From positions 1-48,667 of the forward strand of contig WAKH01000018.1 of NCBI GenBank assembly GCA_015523485.1: DNA of 48,667 bases. Direction: 5' to 3'. The DNA comes from Thermodiscus sp. GTDB taxonomy: Archaea > Thermoproteota > Thermoprotei_A > Sulfolobales > Acidilobaceae. The position numbers and the translations under genes are program-made. The notes below the pieces were generated by a model, which had not been told where the DNA came from, made no database searches, and was given only the letters and a program-made list of their open reading frames with translations. Below, in pieces: positions 32,914 to 40,700 of the stretch (position 1 is its first letter; each line of letters starts with the position of its first letter).

Positions 32914-34263
32914 TCACTCATAATCAACTGGGGGCTTTGCAATGTACCCGTTCTTCCAGAGTTCTTGATATTTCTTCCTAGCCGTGGCTATTATAGTCTG
33001 GGCCCTTTCCAGTTCTTCCTTATAGGTGGTTGTTTTCCTAGCTACTCCTAGCTCGACGGCTTTCACAGCCACGGCTGCTGCTTCCCTTGGATATACCTCC
33101 CACTCTTCCATGGTTGGAAGGATGTAGTCTTCATGTATTCCCTTCTCTCTTGCGTACTTAGCAAGTTCTTCCGCAGCGGCAATGGCCATCTCGTCTGTCA
33201 CGGTCTTGGCTCTGACGTCTAGGACTCCTCGGAACACGGCTGGGAATACTAGGCTGTTGTTCACCTGGTTGGGGAAGTCGCTTCTACCGGTTGCTACTAT
33301 TCTTGCTCCAGCTTCTTTTGCCTCCCATGGCCAGATCTCCGGGACTGGGTTTGCTTCAGCGAAGACTATGGCGTCCTTGGCCATTTTTGAGACCCATTCT
33401 TTCTTGATGACGCCTGGTCCAGGCTTGCTTGCCGCTACTATGGCGTCCGCTCCCTCCATGGCCTTGTCTATTGGCGCGCCCGGCGGGAGTCCTCCTCCTT
33501 TCGTTTCTATGGCTATCTTGTACTTCCATGGATGGCTTATCATTAGCTTGTCGATGTCCGCCCTGTCCGGGTGCAGTACTCCTCTGCTATCTAAGACTAC
33601 TAGGTTTGTTGGTGGGACCCCATATAGGACTAGGAGTCTATAGAGGGCGATATTCGCTGCTCCAGCACCGAACAATACAATCCTAGACTTCCTCATATTC
33701 TTGCCAACAATGTGGAAGGCGTTTATCAATCCTGCGAGTGTTACAGCCGCGGTTCCCTGTTGGTCGTCGTGCCACACTGGGATTTCTAAGCGTTTCCTCG
33801 CCTCCTCTAGTATGTAGAAGCACTTGGGGCTCTCGATATCCTCTAGGTTTATACCGCCGAAGGAAGGTTCAAGCGCTTCGAGGAGGTCTAGAAATTTCTC
33901 CGGGTCCCTGTGTTTGTGTACAATAGGTATTGCATCTACCCCGCCTAGGAATTTGAAGATGAGGGCTTTGCCTTCCATTACAGGATAGGCCGCTTCTGGA
34001 CCAACATTACCTAGCCCGAGTACTCTTGTCCCATCGCTCACTACAGCTATGGTGTTCCACCTATTAGTTAACTCGAAGCTCTCGTCTGGGTCTTTGCTTA
34101 TTCTTCTCGAGGGTTCCGCAACGCCGGGCGTGTACCAAATTGCGAAGTCTTTTATTCTCCTGACCGGAACCTTTGGGATTATCTCTATTTTACCACCATA
34201 GAATTTGTGTAAATTAACGCTCAAAGAGTACCAGTCTACCGTCTCCTTCCTTTTGTCTTGCAA
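32914..34263 (-). CDS. NAD(P)-dependent malic enzyme
   Basis: The motifs of the short malic enzymes are in order: [70 protein letters not shown] (Rossmann), [12 protein letters not shown] and [21 protein letters not shown]. It converts malate to pyruvate and CO2 with NAD(P)+. Length 449 suits archaeal enzymes. The start is TTG 34263, nine bases after GGAGG. The next two genes encode tandem GNATs, which might acetylate it or be unrelated passengers. Confidence 0.95.
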   Translation of the reverse strand: MQDKRKETVDWYSLSVNLHKFYGGKIEIIPKVPVRRIKDFAIWYTPGVAEPSRRISKDPDESFELTNRWNTIAVVSDGTRVLGLGNVGPEAAYPVMEGKALIFKFLGGVDAIPIVHKHRDPEKFLDLLEALEPSFGGINLEDIESPKCFYILEEARKRLEIPVWHDDQQGTAAVTLAGLINAFHIVGKNMRKSRIVLFGAGAANIALYRLLVLYGVPPTNLVVLDSRGVLHPDRADIDKLMISHPWKYKIAIETKGGGLPPGAPIDKAMEGADAIVAASKPGPGVIKKEWVSKMAKDAIVFAEANPVPEIWPWEAKEAGARIVATGRSDFPNQVNNSLVFPAVFRGVLDVRAKTVTDEMAIAAAEELAKYAREKGIHEDYILPTMEEWEVYPREAAAVAVKAVELGVARKTTTYKEELERAQTIIATARKKYQELWKNGYIAKPPVDYE

Positions 34264-34383
34264 CTCTGGACGCCTCCAGTTCGATTAATGTCGTTATAAT
34301 GTTAGTCATATGCCGAGGTATTATAAGAGTATAGGAGAAAGATTATGGTGGTAATAGGAGGTAATAATAAAAATTCTAGATAT

Positions 34384-36063
34384 TTAACCCGACTCTTCAA
34401 GGAGGATGTTCGAATACTTCTCTCTCAGAGCCCTCTTGTTTATCTTGCCTACGCTTGTCTTAGGCAGGTCTTCCACGACCAGCACCTTGTCTGGTAGCCA
34501 CCACTTGGGTATCTTGCCAGTCTCTACGAAGTTCTTCATGAGGAAGCTATTGATCTCGTCAGTGGTTATCTTGTCTTCGCAACCTGGTTTGGGTACGATT
34601 AGTGCTATAGGCCTCTCCTGCCACTTCGGGTGTTTAGCCGCTATAACGGCAACCTGTGCAACGCATTCGTGTCTGCTTATCGCGTCTTCCAATCTCACGC
34701 TGCTAATCCACTCTCCTCCGCTCTTGATGACGTCTTTGTCCCTGTCTACTATCACTATGCTTCCATCAGGGTACCATACAGCTATGTCTCCTGTGTGGAA
34801 CCACCCTCCTCTCCATGCTGCTTCGGTCTTCTCCGGGTTCTTGTAGTATTCTGGGGTTATCCATGGTGCACGTACTACTATCTCGCCCATAGTCTTACCG
34901 TCTTTTGGCACGGGCTTCATCTCAGGGTCAACGACTTGGAGGTCTACTAGTGGTATTGGCCACCCGGTTCTTAGGGCGTAGTCGAAGTACTCAGGGCTAT
35001 CGGCTGTTACTCCCGTCTTGGCAGGTGGGCTGGCTAGTGTTAGTATTGGTGCTGTCTCCGTCATTCCATAGCCTACAAATACCCTCATCCCCCGCTTCTT
35101 TGCTAACTCAGCTAGTCCTCTTGGCAGTGCTGATCCCCCGTTTACGAACGTCAGCCTGCTTAAGTCGTACTTCTGGCTGTCTGGGTGTGAAAGTAGCATG
35201 TAGAGTATAGTTGGAACTCCTGCAGTGAAGTCCACTTTCTCCTTCTCGATTAGCTCTAGTAGGACTTCCGGCTCTAGCTTATTCGGATATACTTGCTTCA
35301 TTCCGAGTAGAGTTGCTATGTATGGTAGTCCCCATGAGTACACATGGAACATTGGGACTATATGGAGTATCGTGTTCATGCTTGACAATCTAAAGTCCTT
35401 GGATATCGTAGCTAGGTGTAATGCTCCGCTCATGGCGTGTAGAACTATCGCCTTGTGGCTATGGTATGCTCCTTTTGGCAAGCCAGTGGTTCCGCTAGTG
35501 TATCCCATGGCTGCAGGCTGGTCTTCGCTGAGCTGCGGCCATTCGAATCCTCCGGCTTCCTCCTTTATGAGGTCTTCATAGTGGTATGCCGGTAGGCCAG
35601 CAATCTTCTCAGGTACACTATCGGTGTCGACGACAATGACTTTCTCGAGGCTCGGCACTTTAGGTGCTATTACTTCAACTAGTTTGATGAAGTCTGCGTT
35701 GGTTATGAGTACCTTGTCCTCGGCCTGCGACATTACATACGCAATCTCGGCGGGTGCGAGCCTGATGTTGATTGGGTGGAGGACTGCTCCCATCATTGGT
35801 ACCGCGAAGTATGCCTCATAATGCCAGTGAGTGTTCCAGTCTAGAGTCGCCACTCTATCTAGTTTCCCCACCCCTAGCTTCGCTAGCGCTGAGGCTAGCT
35901 TTTCGATCCTCTCGGCCGCCCTTGTAAACGTGTATCTGTCAACTCCCTTCTTCGTCCGGTAAACGATCTCCATGTCTGGGAAGAGCGCGAGTGCTCTCTT
36001 GTAGATCATGTCCAGGGTCACTTCATAGCCAGGTCTGACCTGAACTTTCTCTGGTAGAGACAT
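34384..36063 (-). CDS. Medium/long-chain fatty acyl-CoA ligase (AMP-forming)
   Basis: This is an ANL-superfamily adenylating enzyme: P-loop-like YTSGTTGLPKGAYHSH, GYGMTETAPI, WFHTGDIAVWYPDGSIVIVDR, DVIKSGGEWIS and the C-terminal catalytic Lys in TSVGKINKRAL. It activates carboxylic acids as acyl-CoA. The N-terminus LDWNTHWHYEAYFAVPMMGAVLHPINIRL is that of fatty acyl-CoA ligases. The track start GTG 36075 sits in the ribosome binding site GGGGTG; ATG 36063 (MSLPEKVQV) is preferred, 559 residues. Its TATA box at 36093-36100 is flanked by an inverted repeat. Confidence 0.93.
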   Translation of the reverse strand: MSLPEKVQVRPGYEVTLDMIYKRALALFPDMEIVYRTKKGVDRYTFTRAAERIEKLASALAKLGVGKLDRVATLDWNTHWHYEAYFAVPMMGAVLHPINIRLAPAEIAYVMSQAEDKVLITNADFIKLVEVIAPKVPSLEKVIVVDTDSVPEKIAGLPAYHYEDLIKEEAGGFEWPQLSEDQPAAMGYTSGTTGLPKGAYHSHKAIVLHAMSGALHLATISKDFRLSSMNTILHIVPMFHVYSWGLPYIATLLGMKQVYPNKLEPEVLLELIEKEKVDFTAGVPTILYMLLSHPDSQKYDLSRLTFVNGGSALPRGLAELAKKRGMRVFVGYGMTETAPILTLASPPAKTGVTADSPEYFDYALRTGWPIPLVDLQVVDPEMKPVPKDGKTMGEIVVRAPWITPEYYKNPEKTEAAWRGGWFHTGDIAVWYPDGSIVIVDRDKDVIKSGGEWISSVRLEDAISRHECVAQVAVIAAKHPKWQERPIALIVPKPGCEDKITTDEINSFLMKNFVETGKIPKWWLPDKVLVVEDLPKTSVGKINKRALREKYSNILLEESG

Positions 36064-36084
36064 GCAATGCTTCACCCCACTAGA

Positions 36085-36113
36085 GGACCACTGTTTATAT
36101 CATTTGATGGTCC
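36085..36113 (-). promoter_or_regulatory. Inverted repeat GGACCA-N17-TGGTCC flanking the acyl-CoA ligase TATA box
   Basis: On the minus strand ATATAAAC (36100-36093) is a good TATA box about 30 bases before the start of the ligase. The perfect 6-base arms at 36085-36090 and 36108-36113 straddle it symmetrically, with 23 bases between arm centres. A repressor dimer bound here would block TBP/TFB. Which regulator binds is unknown. Confidence 0.5.
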
Positions 36114-36151
36114 CTGGTATTTAGCTATATGGATACCTGTCATTCAGAGTC

Positions 36152-37213
36152 TCAGCTAAGCAGGAGGGCTAGTGCGATATTACCAATAGTCCAGGAAAGA
36201 CCCATTATGGCATAAACTATTCCAAACGTAATTCCCCTTTCTTCACGCCTAGTCGACGCCGCTACGTATGCCTTGGCAATGGTTTCGTAAGTCGCCATTG
36301 CAGTCCCCCACAGTACTGCGAAGATTAATGGACTAGAGTAGAATAGCGAAACGCTTCCAAGTGCTGAGAGTATTGGAAGTAGAGCAAGCGAGGTCTTTCC
36401 AACCCGGTCGTATAATGCACCTAGAGGTAGGGCTACGATACCGTCTACCAGCATCGCTACCGAGTATAATGCGGCGATAGCTTCTATCGAGATTTCTCTC
36501 GATAACAGGAATCCTGCGGTAGCCCAATGGACGTAGATGAGCATTGGAAGTCCTACTGGTAGAGAGATGCGGAGAGCATCTTTCATAATGGGTTTTAGAG
36601 ACCGCGCTGGTTTTGCGGCCACTTTAGGCCTGGGATGCAACATATATGAAGCGGTCAGTAATCCAATTGCCGCAGCGGCTGGTATCGATAGTAGGAGTAG
36701 TCCGCTGCTGACCCCTAGAGCTCCAATACTCCATGATATGAAGAGTGCTCCCACTATAGCTCCTGCTTGATCGAGTAGCTCGTGTATACCGAAGAGCTTG
36801 CCTGGACCGAGGCTTGCTCCTACTTCAGAGAGAATAGCGTCCCTGACAGGTACCCTTAACCCCTTCCCGATTCTCTCTATTAGGTAGAGGATGAACGCTA
36901 GCTTCCATTCACCTGCAAATGCTAGGAGTGGTACTGCTATTAGGTTTATCGAGTAGCCTGTGAATACCATTCCCCAATAGAACCTGGGGGTAGAGTATCT
37001 ATAGGTCAGGAGACCCGATAGTAGTCTTCCAAGATAGGATAATGTTTCACCTATTGAGATGCTGCCAGCTATGACTAGTGAAGCCCCTAGCTCTGAGAGA
37101 TACGGTCCCGAGATGCTACGCGCTCCCTCATATGTAAAGTCGGCGAAGAAGGATACTAGCGATAGTAGCAAGAAGACGAGAATGGGCCTCGTTATTCTCC
37201 TGTTAGTCTTCAA
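36152..37213 (-). CDS. Major facilitator superfamily transporter
   Basis: About 11 hydrophobic helices are visible in 353 residues. The N-terminus FADFTYEGARSISGPYLSELGAS and the GLRVPVRDAILSE loop are features of archaeal and bacterial MFS members annotated as putative permeases near metal or drug exporters. GKGLRVPVRDAIL is quite conserved among them. The start is TTG 37213, and there is no good ribosome binding site. It is divergent from the PAC2 gene with a 52-base shared promoter gap. The substrate cannot be inferred. Confidence 0.85.
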   Translation of the reverse strand: MKTNRRITRPILVFLLLSLVSFFADFTYEGARSISGPYLSELGASLVIAGSISIGETLSYLGRLLSGLLTYRYSTPRFYWGMVFTGYSINLIAVPLLAFAGEWKLAFILYLIERIGKGLRVPVRDAILSEVGASLGPGKLFGIHELLDQAGAIVGALFISWSIGALGVSSGLLLLSIPAAAAIGLLTASYMLHPRPKVAAKPARSLKPIMKDALRISLPVGLPMLIYVHWATAGFLLSREISIEAIAALYSVAMLVDGIVALPLGALYDRVGKTSLALLPILSALGSVSLFYSSPLIFAVLWGTAMATYETIAKAYVAASTRREERGITFGIVYAIMGLSWTIGNIALALLLS

Positions 37214-37265
37214 TATCGTGACCCAAGAAAATTATACGGCGGATATACACCTTTATAGTAAATAG

Positions 37266-38048
37266 GTGGTTTTGTTGTTGTCGAGGGCTATTGAGGAGGA
37301 AATAAACGGATTCAACTATTACATGTTCGATGAACCAAAAGATATCGACTACCTAGTAGTATCGCTGCCTGATGTTGGACTAGTTGGCTCTATAGCGGGA
37401 TTGCACCTCGTTAGAGAGCTAGAAATGATTGATATTGTCGGCATAGATAGCTATACCGCTCTCCCACCTGTAGTCGTGATACAAAACGGAGAACCGAAGC
37501 ATCCCATTCGACTATACGTTGGGAAAGGTATAGGTGTTGTAGTCACAGATGTCCCAATAGCTCCCCCGGCCCTTCCAATGTTTGCACAATCGATCGTTCA
37601 GTTCGCGAAGATGAATCGCGTAAAGCTCATCCTCAGCGTGACAGGTATGGGGTCCCCTCGCAGGATAGAGGTGGAGAAACCTAGGCTATTCACGCTCGCT
37701 GTTGGGAGAGAGGCCGAGATCGAAGCCAATAGGTTAAACCCTAGCAAGATCGAGAACGGTATACTTGTGGGTCCTTACGCTCTGATATTAAAGGAAGCAA
37801 TTAGGCGCAGGATGCCGAATCTAGTGTTAATGGTTGAATCATTCATAGACTTGCCTGATCCCGAAGCGGCTGCTGTCGCGGTGGAAGCGTTATCGAAGAT
37901 AGCTGGGGTTGAAGTTAATGTTGGAAAGCTGCTCGAGGAGGCTGAGAAGCTCAAGCTTAGACTGAAAGAACTGATGAAAGAGACTAAGAATGTAATGGCG
38001 AAGATGGGTAAAACGTATGAGTACAGACCGCCACTAATCTACACTTGA
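37266..38048 (+). CDS. PAC2-family proteasome assembly chaperone (PbaB-like)
   Basis: The PAC2 core reads LVVSLPDVGLVGSIAGLHLVRELEM...YTALPPVVVIQNGEP...VTGMGSPRR..., followed by GPYALILKEAIRRRMP and a C-terminal helical extension. The chain ends IYT, an HbYX-type tail (hydrophobic-Tyr-any). In archaeal PbaB this tail docks in pockets between proteasome alpha subunits and can act as an ATP-independent activator. The start is GTG 37266, but downstream TTGs are possible. The Hsp20 gene follows 32 bases later on the same strand, giving a protein-quality-control pair. Confidence 0.9.
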   Translation: MVLLLSRAIEEEINGFNYYMFDEPKDIDYLVVSLPDVGLVGSIAGLHLVRELEMIDIVGIDSYTALPPVVVIQNGEPKHPIRLYVGKGIGVVVTDVPIAPPALPMFAQSIVQFAKMNRVKLILSVTGMGSPRRIEVEKPRLFTLAVGREAEIEANRLNPSKIENGILVGPYALILKEAIRRRMPNLVLMVESFIDLPDPEAAAVAVEALSKIAGVEVNVGKLLEEAEKLKLRLKELMKETKNVMAKMGKTYEYRPPLIYT

Positions 38049-38080
38049 AGCTGATCCCCATTTGCTTAAGGTGACGAAAG

Positions 38081-38533
38081 ATGAGTGATGAACTATTCGA
38101 TGAGATGCTTAGGGACATTGCAAAGACGTTGAAGAGAATGAGGATGCTGCGGGACGAGATAGAAGCTTACTTCACGAGAATGATGTTTGGGGTAGAAGAG
38201 CTATACGAGGATAGGCTGAGGAGCATGTCATCTGAGTTCGAGGAGCCGCTAGTCGAGATAAGAGACGTGGGAGACGAGATCCTAGTTTTGATTGACGTGT
38301 CGGGCGTTAAGGAAGAGACGATAGATGTCCGGGTAGGGGAGGACACTATAGTTGTGATGGGCGAGACTGACATTAGAAAGGTAGAGGAGGCGCTGAGGGG
38401 CTGGCATCTCGCTAGGACGAAGAGGGCCTACAAGGGAGTGTATAGGCTACCATCCAAGATTGATCCGTCAAGTGTTGTGGTCGAGAAAAAGGGTAGCCTG
38501 ATAGTTATTAGGGCTAGGAAGATTTCTTCTTAG
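38081..38533 (+). CDS. hsp20: Small heat shock protein Hsp20 (alpha-crystallin family)
   Basis: A helical, Met/Arg-rich N-terminal arm (about 1-60) precedes an alpha-crystallin domain (PLVEIRDVGDEILVLIDVSGVKEETIDVRVGEDTIVVMGE ... GVYRLPSKIDPSSVVVEKKGSLIVIRARK). The C-terminal I-x-I tail motif used for oligomerisation is not evident. It holds unfolding proteins in large oligomers without ATP. The ATG follows GGTGACG. Its last 20 bases overlap the end of the convergent oxidoreductase gene. Confidence 0.93.
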   Translation: MSDELFDEMLRDIAKTLKRMRMLRDEIEAYFTRMMFGVEELYEDRLRSMSSEFEEPLVEIRDVGDEILVLIDVSGVKEETIDVRVGEDTIVVMGETDIRKVEEALRGWHLARTKRAYKGVYRLPSKIDPSSVVVEKKGSLIVIRARKISS

Positions 38534-40631
38534 TCTCTTCAACAGCCTCTCCGAGTATTTCTGCTATATCCTTAACCTCGAACCCGAAGTCTTCTGCTTC
38601 ACCGCGGAACATTGTATTACAGTATGGACACGCTACAGCCACAACTCGTTTACCATTACCAGTGGCTTCGAGAGTTTTGGCTGCTTCCTCTGCTCTTATT
38701 CTGGCTATTCTCTGTCCTCTCTTGATTTCGTAGAACATGTGTCCGCCTCCTCCACCGCAGCAGAAGCTCTTGTCCCTGGATCTTGGCATCTCTCTTATTC
38801 TTAGTCCTTTGACTTTCTTCAACACGGTTCTCGGTTCATCATAGTGGCCATTCCATCGTCCTAGGTAGCATGGGTCGTGGAAGGTTACTGTTAGGTTGAC
38901 TTCCTTGCTCGGCTTGATCTTACCCTCATTTAGAAGCCTTGCTAGGACTACGCTATGGTGTTCGACTTCGAGGTTTTCTAAGACCTTTGCGTATTCCTTG
39001 GTCTCCTCGTTGTTCTTTATGTAGTCAAGGTACTTCTTGTATTCATTCTTGAAGACGTGATAGCCGTGTGGGCAGTGGACTAATAGTTTCCTGAACTTGT
39101 ACTGGGATAGGGTTTCGAGGTTCATCTTCATTATTTCAACGAATAGAGTCTCCTCACCCATTCTCCTTGCTGGCTCGCCACAGCATCCCTCTTCTAGGAG
39201 TACGCCGACCTTGTAGCCAGCAGACTTTAGCAGTCTGATGGTGTTTTCTGCTACTGGCCTGATTCTCGGGTCGTAGCTGGCTACGCAGCCTATCCAGTAG
39301 ATGTAGTCGTATTCGTTGTCTGGGTCTGCTATTAGGTCTTCGCCGTATTTCTCAGCGAGTTCTCTTACCCAGTCTTCTCTATCGACTGGGTTGTAGCCGA
39401 AGGGATTGCCGGTTTGCTGCATTGTGTATAGTGCGTTTAATGCATCCTCGGGGATCTGTTCGCTTCCGGTGCTCATCATTCCTCTTCTAATGTCTATGAT
39501 TGTCTCGACGTGGTGTATTAGTACTGGGCACTCGTTTACGCATGCTCCACATGTTACACAGCTCCATATGGCTTCTGGGTCTATCTTAATGGATTGCTCT
39601 TCTTCTGATTCCTTCCATACGGTTTCCTCCCAAGCGTTTTGATACATTAAATCCTTCATGTTTATTATTACATTTCTTGGGGATAGTATCTTGCCTGAGG
39701 CAAACGCGGGACAGGAGTTGGTACACCTCATACAGCTTGTACAGGCGTCGTAATCCATCCTCTGCTTCCACGTAGTGTCCTTGAGCTTGACGATGCCAAT
39801 CGGCTTCTCCTCCTCTATCCTTTCATCGATATCCAGATATGCTCTGAGTGACTGGGCTGGCGGCTCGAGCCTGCTGAATGTTACATTCAATGTCGCTGCA
39901 GCAATGTGCCATAGGTTAGTGAATGGGATTAGTGCTAGGGTGAACTGGGCTATTAGGAAGTGGAATAGCCATAGTGGCCTGTAGATGGACTCGACTTCTC
40001 CTAGTGATAGTGTTAGTGCCCATTTATAGATGGGGTATCCTATGGGGTCAAACCATGCCTTCTCGTAAGCTGTTCGGGTAACTGAAGCTACAAGACCGTC
40101 TAGGAAGAAGCCTGTTACTACTATCGTGACGAATAATATGTGAACCACGTAGTAAACCGGATCCCTAGGTAAGTTTGGCGTTAATCCTAGAGCCCGTCTT
40201 AGGATTGCGATAATGCTTCCTACTATTACCATCACACCAGCAATATTGTTTAGAAGCTTGTAGATCATCCACACGTCTCCGGTGAGAATCCTAGTGACAT
40301 GTAGATCGATTGCTCTCAGAGTAGTTGCTATGAGTAGCCATAGCATTCCTCCATAGATAAGCAAATGTAGGAGACCGGGGAAGCGGTGTCTTACTACCTT
40401 CCACTGGAAAAGTGCATACTTTACTAGGTTTTTCAGCCTAGATCCTACTGGTTGTATTTTGATTCTCTGCCCTCCATAGGTCCATCTCTTGTAGGCTTCG
40501 TAGAGGCTGTAGAGCAGGACTATTACTGTGATTGTTGATACTATGTAGATTATTGGTTCAAGGTCTTCGACCATAGCGTAGTGTTGGATCTGTATTGGAT
40601 CCACCACTTCTAGCACCTCTAACCGGTACAC
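38514..40631 (-). CDS. Membrane CCG/Fe-S oxidoreductase (HdrDE-fusion; EMO-like)
   Basis: The first ~250 residues carry five or more transmembrane helices of the NarI/HdrE-like cytochrome b type with several His in helices (LLHLLIYGG, VVHILFV, LFHFLIAQ, LWHIAA). Two [4Fe-4S] ferredoxin motifs follow, CTSCMRCTNSCP (297-308) and CVTCGACVNECP (358-369). The HdrD-like part has CCG-domain cysteines: GCCGEPARRMGEE, HCPHG, DPCYLGR, FCCGGGGGH and CPYC. This fused layout matches ETF-linked membrane oxidoreductases (EMO), which pass electrons from EtfAB to menaquinone in acyl-CoA oxidation; HdrDE or GlpC-like roles are alternatives. No etf genes are in the window. Confidence 0.85.
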   Translation of the reverse strand: MYRLEVLEVVDPIQIQHYAMVEDLEPIIYIVSTITVIVLLYSLYEAYKRWTYGGQRIKIQPVGSRLKNLVKYALFQWKVVRHRFPGLLHLLIYGGMLWLLIATTLRAIDLHVTRILTGDVWMIYKLLNNIAGVMVIVGSIIAILRRALGLTPNLPRDPVYYVVHILFVTIVVTGFFLDGLVASVTRTAYEKAWFDPIGYPIYKWALTLSLGEVESIYRPLWLFHFLIAQFTLALIPFTNLWHIAAATLNVTFSRLEPPAQSLRAYLDIDERIEEEKPIGIVKLKDTTWKQRMDYDACTSCMRCTNSCPAFASGKILSPRNVIINMKDLMYQNAWEETVWKESEEEQSIKIDPEAIWSCVTCGACVNECPVLIHHVETIIDIRRGMMSTGSEQIPEDALNALYTMQQTGNPFGYNPVDREDWVRELAEKYGEDLIADPDNEYDYIYWIGCVASYDPRIRPVAENTIRLLKSAGYKVGVLLEEGCCGEPARRMGEETLFVEIMKMNLETLSQYKFRKLLVHCPHGYHVFKNEYKKYLDYIKNNEETKEYAKVLENLEVEHHSVVLARLLNEGKIKPSKEVNLTVTFHDPCYLGRWNGHYDEPRTVLKKVKGLRIREMPRSRDKSFCCGGGGGHMFYEIKRGQRIARIRAEEAAKTLEATGNGKRVVAVACPYCNTMFRGEAEDFGFEVKDIAEILGEAVEETKKKSS

Positions 40632-40700
40632 AATCCATCGTTGTGTATTGTCAATTCATACTAACTATGGAATTACATTATAGGATATAGTCTGGAGCCT

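Noticed and set aside
33182-33643. 153-aa plus-strand ORF
   Set aside because: It is antisense to malic enzyme; every malic enzyme motif is on the opposite strand.
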